From Amoebidium appalachense (taxonomy: Eukaryota; Ichthyosporea), in contig CAVNZM010000009.1 of assembly GCA_963693365.1 (NCBI GenBank), positions 4,030,001-4,094,000 on the forward strand: a stretch of 64,000 bases of DNA, given 5' to 3'. The notes under the pieces were generated by a model that worked only from the letters and a program-made list of their open reading frames with translations, searched no databases and was not told the DNA's origin. A program made the translations under genes and the position numbers. Positions 59,780 to 64,000 of the stretch are shown here, piece by piece. How positions within the stretch are numbered: position 1 is the first letter of the stretch; each line of letters opens with the position of its first letter.

Positions 59780-60993
59780 CATGTGCGTGTGTACCCGGGT
59801 GCACATGTGTGTTAATGTTCATGTACATGTGCGGGTGTTTGTGTTAGGGGGCACATACATCGACGGTAGGTGAGCGGTACTTCTCAATGAGCTTGAGCAC
59901 CTCCTCGTTCAGCGTCTTCTTCTTGCCGTTGTACAGGTAGAAGCCCTTGCCTGACTTGCGCCCAGCAAACCCGGCAGACACCATGTCCTTGAAGAACTGC
60001 GGATCACCACCACGCATGCGGTCGCCCAGGTGCTGCAAGGAGGAGGATATCGTCAGGCAAGTGCTCAAATATATAAAATGAGGGACAGGCCATAGAGAAA
60101 AATGGTAGATGGCAGGCCATAGAGAAAAATGATAGATGGGAGGAATCTGTGGGCCAGTTCCGTTTGTGCTCTTTGCAAGTAGATGTATTAAATTAGAAGT
60201 GTAGGGCAACCGGACAGGAAAGGGAGGATGGGCAGATGGACAATGAGGGTTGTGTGTGTAATGGGTCGAAAGAGACGGGAGGAAAGGGGAGGGGAGAAAA
60301 GCGAAGAGGGGGGGTGGGGGAGGGAGGTTCCAAACTTGCAGTGACCGTGTGTGTGTGCACGTCTGTCTGTGCGTATGTGGTGACAGTGTAGGTTATCGTG
60401 GTGGTTACAAAGTTTGTGTATGTGCCCACGCGAGGGTGTTTGGTGTGTAGTGCGCGAGTGGAGTAATCTGTCGTCGTGGTGAATGTGTGTGTGATTGTGT
60501 GCGTTTGGGTGTGTGTGATGTGAGTGAGCGAGTGAGTGTATGTGTACTTTTTATGAAGTTGTCCATACCTGGCTGAGGAAGCTCTGGACATGTCCGGCCA
60601 CATCCAAACCGACCTCGTCACCCAGAGTCATGGGGCCCACGGGGAAGCCAAAGCCCACAATGGCCTGGTCCAGCTTCTTGACCTCCACACCCTCACACAC
60701 CAGAGCTGACGTCTCGGCATTGTACGGCCCAAGGCACCGGTTGACCTGGTGGAATGTGCAACGTGAGTCACAAAAGGGTTTGCATATATGTTGGAAGGCA
60801 AGAATGCACGTGGGATTCCTTAGATGCCCACAGCTTGGTCTTTCATTTCCTTGCTGGTGCAGGCAGGAGTGCTCAGGTGAGGGTGGTAGATGCCCCCCTC
60901 TTCCCCTCCCCCGCCCACCCACTCACTTCTGATAATGTGTTAAAGCAGAAGCGGTTGTGCCAACATGCACAAGAAAACAGAATAGGAGGGAAG

Positions 60994-61024
<31 letters not shown>

Positions 61025-61474
61025 TACATAGAAGCCCGGAACGTCCCTGACGACGATGCAAGTCTTGCCCTGGCGGGTACCGGCATCAAAGGCAGCAGCA
61101 GCAACACGCTTGTCAGTCTTCTCGTGGGTGATGATCTCAAGCAGCGGCATCTTCTCAACGGGAGAGAAGTAGTGCATCCCTACAACATTCTGGGGACGGC
61201 TGGATCCCTTGGCAACCTGTTAAAAAAATATGTTTCGTAAGCGAAAAAATCATGAATGAAAAAACAAAAACGCATTACAGGAACAACAGTACGGCTGGTG
61301 CACAGCATTTATTCTTCGAGGTCTGCTCCCTGCACTTGAACTGAGAAATCCATGTGTTCATATCAAGATACTTGTGTATGCATGGCGGAACAAGCCAGCC
61401 GAAATATCTAAGAAAACACGATTACGCCCCACAAAATCGCCACTTCTTCTTATTCTTCTTTTTTTTTTTTTTAT

Positions 61475-61514
<40 letters not shown>

Positions 61515-61526
61515 GGGGGGGGTAAG

Positions 61527-61573
<47 letters not shown>

Positions 61574-61887
61574 GGGTGGGGGTCTGGGGTGTTACCTCAG
61601 CAATGGGCAGGGCCGACGTGTTAGTAGCGATGATGCAGTGTTGGGGGATGACCTTCTCCAGCTCGGCAATGACCTTGTGCTTGATCGACAGCACCTCAGG
61701 CACGGCCTCGATCACAAGGTCCGCGCGGTCAAAGTGCCTGCACACGAGAAGCGTTAGCTAATGCACATACCAACCCCGCTGTCCCCCTAGCCTCCCCCAT
61801 ACCATTTACCCACCCGTCCCATCCCACCCATCCCCACCAAAACCGTTTCACACAAACCCCCTGAACGAGACAAACGTAACTTCGGAG

Positions 61888-61938
<51 letters not shown>

Positions 61939-62288
61939 GAGGCAACAGTGTACTAGACATCGTCCAACAAACCAAATAAAAAGGGGAAAAAAAAGAAAAA
62001 AAAAGACGAGTGGGATTTAAAACCACGCCTGGAGAACCAGACAGGACTACAATTAACAAAATGAACAGGTCTATAAACAAACCACAAAAAAAAAAAAAAA
62101 AAAGCTGACGAGAGTGGGATTTGAACCCACGCCTGGAGAACCAGACTAGGACCTGAACCTAGCGCCTTGGACCAACTCGGCCATCTCGCCTCCTGTTCAT
62201 TGGACAAGGCCACCTGGCCCAAGAGCACAATGATTTGTCGCTCAGACAGGGCACCAAACAAATTTTGCAAGGAGAGCCCACAAGTGCG

Positions 62289-62329
<41 letters not shown>

Positions 62330-63388
62330 GGGGAGGAGGAGGAGGATGGTACTTGTAGTCCAGGACGGCATGGAGGGCAGTGAACTGTGTGTCGCGCTCA
62401 AAGGGGGTGATGGCCTTGCGCTTGACCTTCTTGTCCAGCGTCTTGTAGATGTGCTCCTGGCCTTTGGCTAGGCCCTCGGGCACAGAGTCCCTCATCGTCA
62501 CGTCGAACTTGCCCATGCTCACCTGCAAACAACCACCCGTCAGCATATTTTCATACAGACTGAAGTACCATCATCCCCCCCCCCCCCCCCCCCCCCCCTC
62601 GGGCACGGAAAGAACTCTCACGGTGAGCTCCCGTGCGCGGAATCAGAAGACATAAAACAAAAATGATCATTTCTGGAGAAGACAGCGCAAAAGAATCTCG
62701 GCACACAAAACACAATCATTGATGCAGCGATCTAATATCATATTACAGCAGAGCACTACTGCGAATCCACATGTAAGGCAATCTCACAGACGTAACATAC
62801 ATTTGTAATGCCAGAGCCCATCAGGCCAGCGCCAAGCACGCAGACGTTCTTAACGGGCTTCTCCAGGACACCGAACCGCTCAGGAATCTTCTTGCATGCT
62901 CTCTGGGCAAAGAAGATGGACATGAGGCCCTTTGCCTCGGTGGTCTGTGTCAGCTGCCCAAAGTTCTTGGCCTCACGGTCCAGGCCGGCCTCGATGCCCC
63001 GAGAAAGACCTGTTGGTCACATCGTAAGGGAACAATTCATTAGAAAACTCCGACACGGCAAATATCAGCCATACACAGAGAGAGAGGGGGGGAACAGACT
63101 CGCAAAAACACACACAATCATTCCTAAACCCCTTCCCTCCCTCCACTCCCCCCCCAGTCCCCTCACGTGAGAAGAAAGTGGCCCCCCATGCTTCGAACTA
63201 GTGGCACCAAGAACACTGACAGGTATTGAATGCGACAGCAGGATTTCGACAACAAGTGAACATGCAAGTTAACGTGCATATGCAGGAGGAATGATGGGAC
63301 AAGGTCGCTGGCTATGTTGTATGTACGCGTGCCATGCATGGGTGGTTATGTGTGTGAGTGGGTGAGTGAGTGTTGTCGTGGTGGTGGT

Positions 63389-63424
<36 letters not shown>

Positions 63425-64000
63425 GCGTGTGCGTGTGTGTGTGTGTGTGTGTATTTATTTATTTTTGGGGTGGGGGGTTTGGGTTTGGGTAAGTACATAC
63501 CGTGCTCCACGGCATCGAGGATCTTGAAGGGTGCTGGGTACTTGCCCTTTGTCTTCTTGGCCACAGTCTCCCGTGCCTTGTTAATCACCTGCATGCCTGA
63601 TAATGAGTAAAAGTGCGATTGCAAGGTCATAGAATTCGGCCTGGACATGTCATACGACGGCAAAGTGATCTTTCGTGTCCCTCTCACCCTCCCCCCCCCC
63701 CCCCCCCCCCCCCCCCCCCACCACCACACATACACATCCCCCCTCCTCAACACACACACACCACCCCATGATTTGGACACCTGCATAGACCAAACCTTCT
63801 CAAACCTTAGCTCAGCAGTACCCTCGGCAGCCGCGGCGGGGGGGGGGGTAAGGGGGGGGGGGGGGTAAGGGGCAGTATATTGGTAGATGCAACTGATAAC
63901 CTAATGCACATCCACTGTGCATGTCAAGCCAGGGGGGGGGGGAGGGGGCTCACATAGTTGCGGACATAGGACACGTCCTTCATGAGGTAGTCCTGGATGC
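58756..64000 (-). CDS. Mitochondrial trifunctional enzyme subunit alpha, HADHA type, C-terminal part (partial)
   Basis: Long-chain enoyl-CoA hydratase / 3-hydroxyacyl-CoA dehydrogenase of beta-oxidation. Exons in transcription order: 64000-63954 (cut by the window end), 63588-63501, 63009-62801, 62522-62353, 61737-61596, 61216-61028, 60745-60569, 60032-59859, 59456-59293, 58891-58756. They code for 497 residues and a stop (TAA, 58758-58756). Visible parts: the linker after the hydratase domain ([13 protein letters not shown]); the NAD-binding loop [24 protein letters not shown] and [17 protein letters not shown] of the dehydrogenase active site; and two dehydrogenase C-terminal repeats with [30 protein letters not shown] and [14 protein letters not shown]. 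Human HADHA is 763 aa, so about 260 N-terminal residues lie outside. Exon 2 may instead begin at 63596, but only 63588 keeps phase with the first exon. Confidence 0.95.
61471..61572. repeat. Poly(G) and (GT)n block in HADHA-type intron
   Basis: On the sense (-) strand this is (CA)n then poly(C) downstream of the donor at 61595. Same sense-strand composition as in the plus-strand genes. Confidence 0.8.
61890..61937. repeat. Poly(G) run in HADHA-type intron
   Basis: Near-continuous G run on the plus strand, poly(C) on the sense strand, in the intron that also carries the tRNA gene. Confidence 0.85.
62005..62047 (-). pseudogene. Truncated tRNA-Leu 3'-half copy
   Basis: GACGAGTGGGATTTAAAACC and CACGCCTGGAGAACCAGAC match the 3' half (T arm, variable arm) of the tRNA at 62107-62190 with small gaps. 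The anticodon and 5' half are missing. Like the intact gene it is followed on the minus strand by a T run. Probably a partial duplication or a tRNA-derived insertion. Confidence 0.75.
62086..62103 (-). terminator. Poly(T) terminator of the tRNA-Leu gene
   Basis: On the minus strand a long uninterrupted T run starts three bases after the tRNA 3' end, well beyond the four T needed to stop RNA polymerase III. Confidence 0.75.
62107..62190 (-). tRNA. tRNA-Leu (anticodon CAG)
   Basis: On the minus strand: acceptor GGCGAGA pairs with TCTCGTC (one G-T wobble); the D arm contains the A-box region TGGCCGAGTTGG; anticodon stem CTAGG / CCTAG with loop TTCAGGT, giving anticodon CAG; a long class II variable arm (TCTGGTTCTCCAGGC) as in leucine tRNAs; T arm GTGGG-TTCAAAT-CCCAC containing the B box. 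84 nt, no CCA encoded, no intron. A run of about 20 T follows the 3' end on this strand, an RNA polymerase III terminator. It sits inside an intron (62352-61738) of the HADHA-type gene, on the same strand as its host. Confidence 0.95.
63391..63453. repeat. (GT)n array in HADHA-type intron
   Basis: GT/GC dinucleotides on plus, i.e. (CA)n on the sense strand, about 50-110 bases after the donor at 63500. Confidence 0.8.

Overview
This is nuclear DNA from an intron-dense eukaryote. Five protein-coding genes are present, two of them cut by the window edges. Their exons can be joined through GT-AG (once GC-AG) introns in consistent phase. The three complete gene models give open frames of 878, 549 and 629 codons, with about one intron per 95-110 coding bases. 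Only about 13% of the window is coding. Introns and spacers are filled with homopolymer C/G runs, (CA)n/(GT)n arrays and other microsatellites. The lineage cannot be fixed from the sequence. The gene set (DUSP-UBL-USP deubiquitinase, mitochondrial D-lactate dehydrogenase, mitochondrial trifunctional enzyme alpha subunit) and intron density would suit a protist, for example a unicellular relative of animals, but this is a guess.

Layout: 1-649 is the 3' end of an ankyrin-repeat gene (+). 4411-24980 is a 26-exon USP4/11/15-type ubiquitin hydrolase (+). 28145-38657 is a 16-exon FAD-linked D-lactate dehydrogenase of the LDHD type (+), with a TATA/CCAAT promoter upstream. 42440-56982 is a 21-exon gene (+) encoding a RING finger, a protein-L-isoaspartate methyltransferase (PCMT) domain and two tandem Yippee/Mis18/cereblon-like zinc modules. 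64000-58756 (-) is the C-terminal two thirds of a HADHA-type trifunctional enzyme alpha subunit, convergent with the RING-PCMT gene. A tRNA-Leu(CAG) gene and a truncated tRNA-derived copy lie inside one of its introns.

The most interesting object is the RING-PCMT-Yippee-Yippee fusion. It joins a ubiquitin-ligase module to an enzyme that acts on isoaspartyl damage through a succinimide (cyclic imide), and to zinc folds related to the one with which cereblon reads cyclic imides. This suggests a single-chain ligase for aged or deamidated proteins. That function is inference; the domain order comes from spliced reading frames that agree in phase.

The second theme is how repeats and splicing interlock. 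Many acceptors are the end of a (CA)n array, several donors open a (GT)n array, and C runs follow donors on the sense strand of genes in both orientations. Local duplications bounded by homopolymers have copied pieces of exons and introns. Two dispersed repeat families, one with inverted ends and one with a poly(C) end, also sit in the introns.
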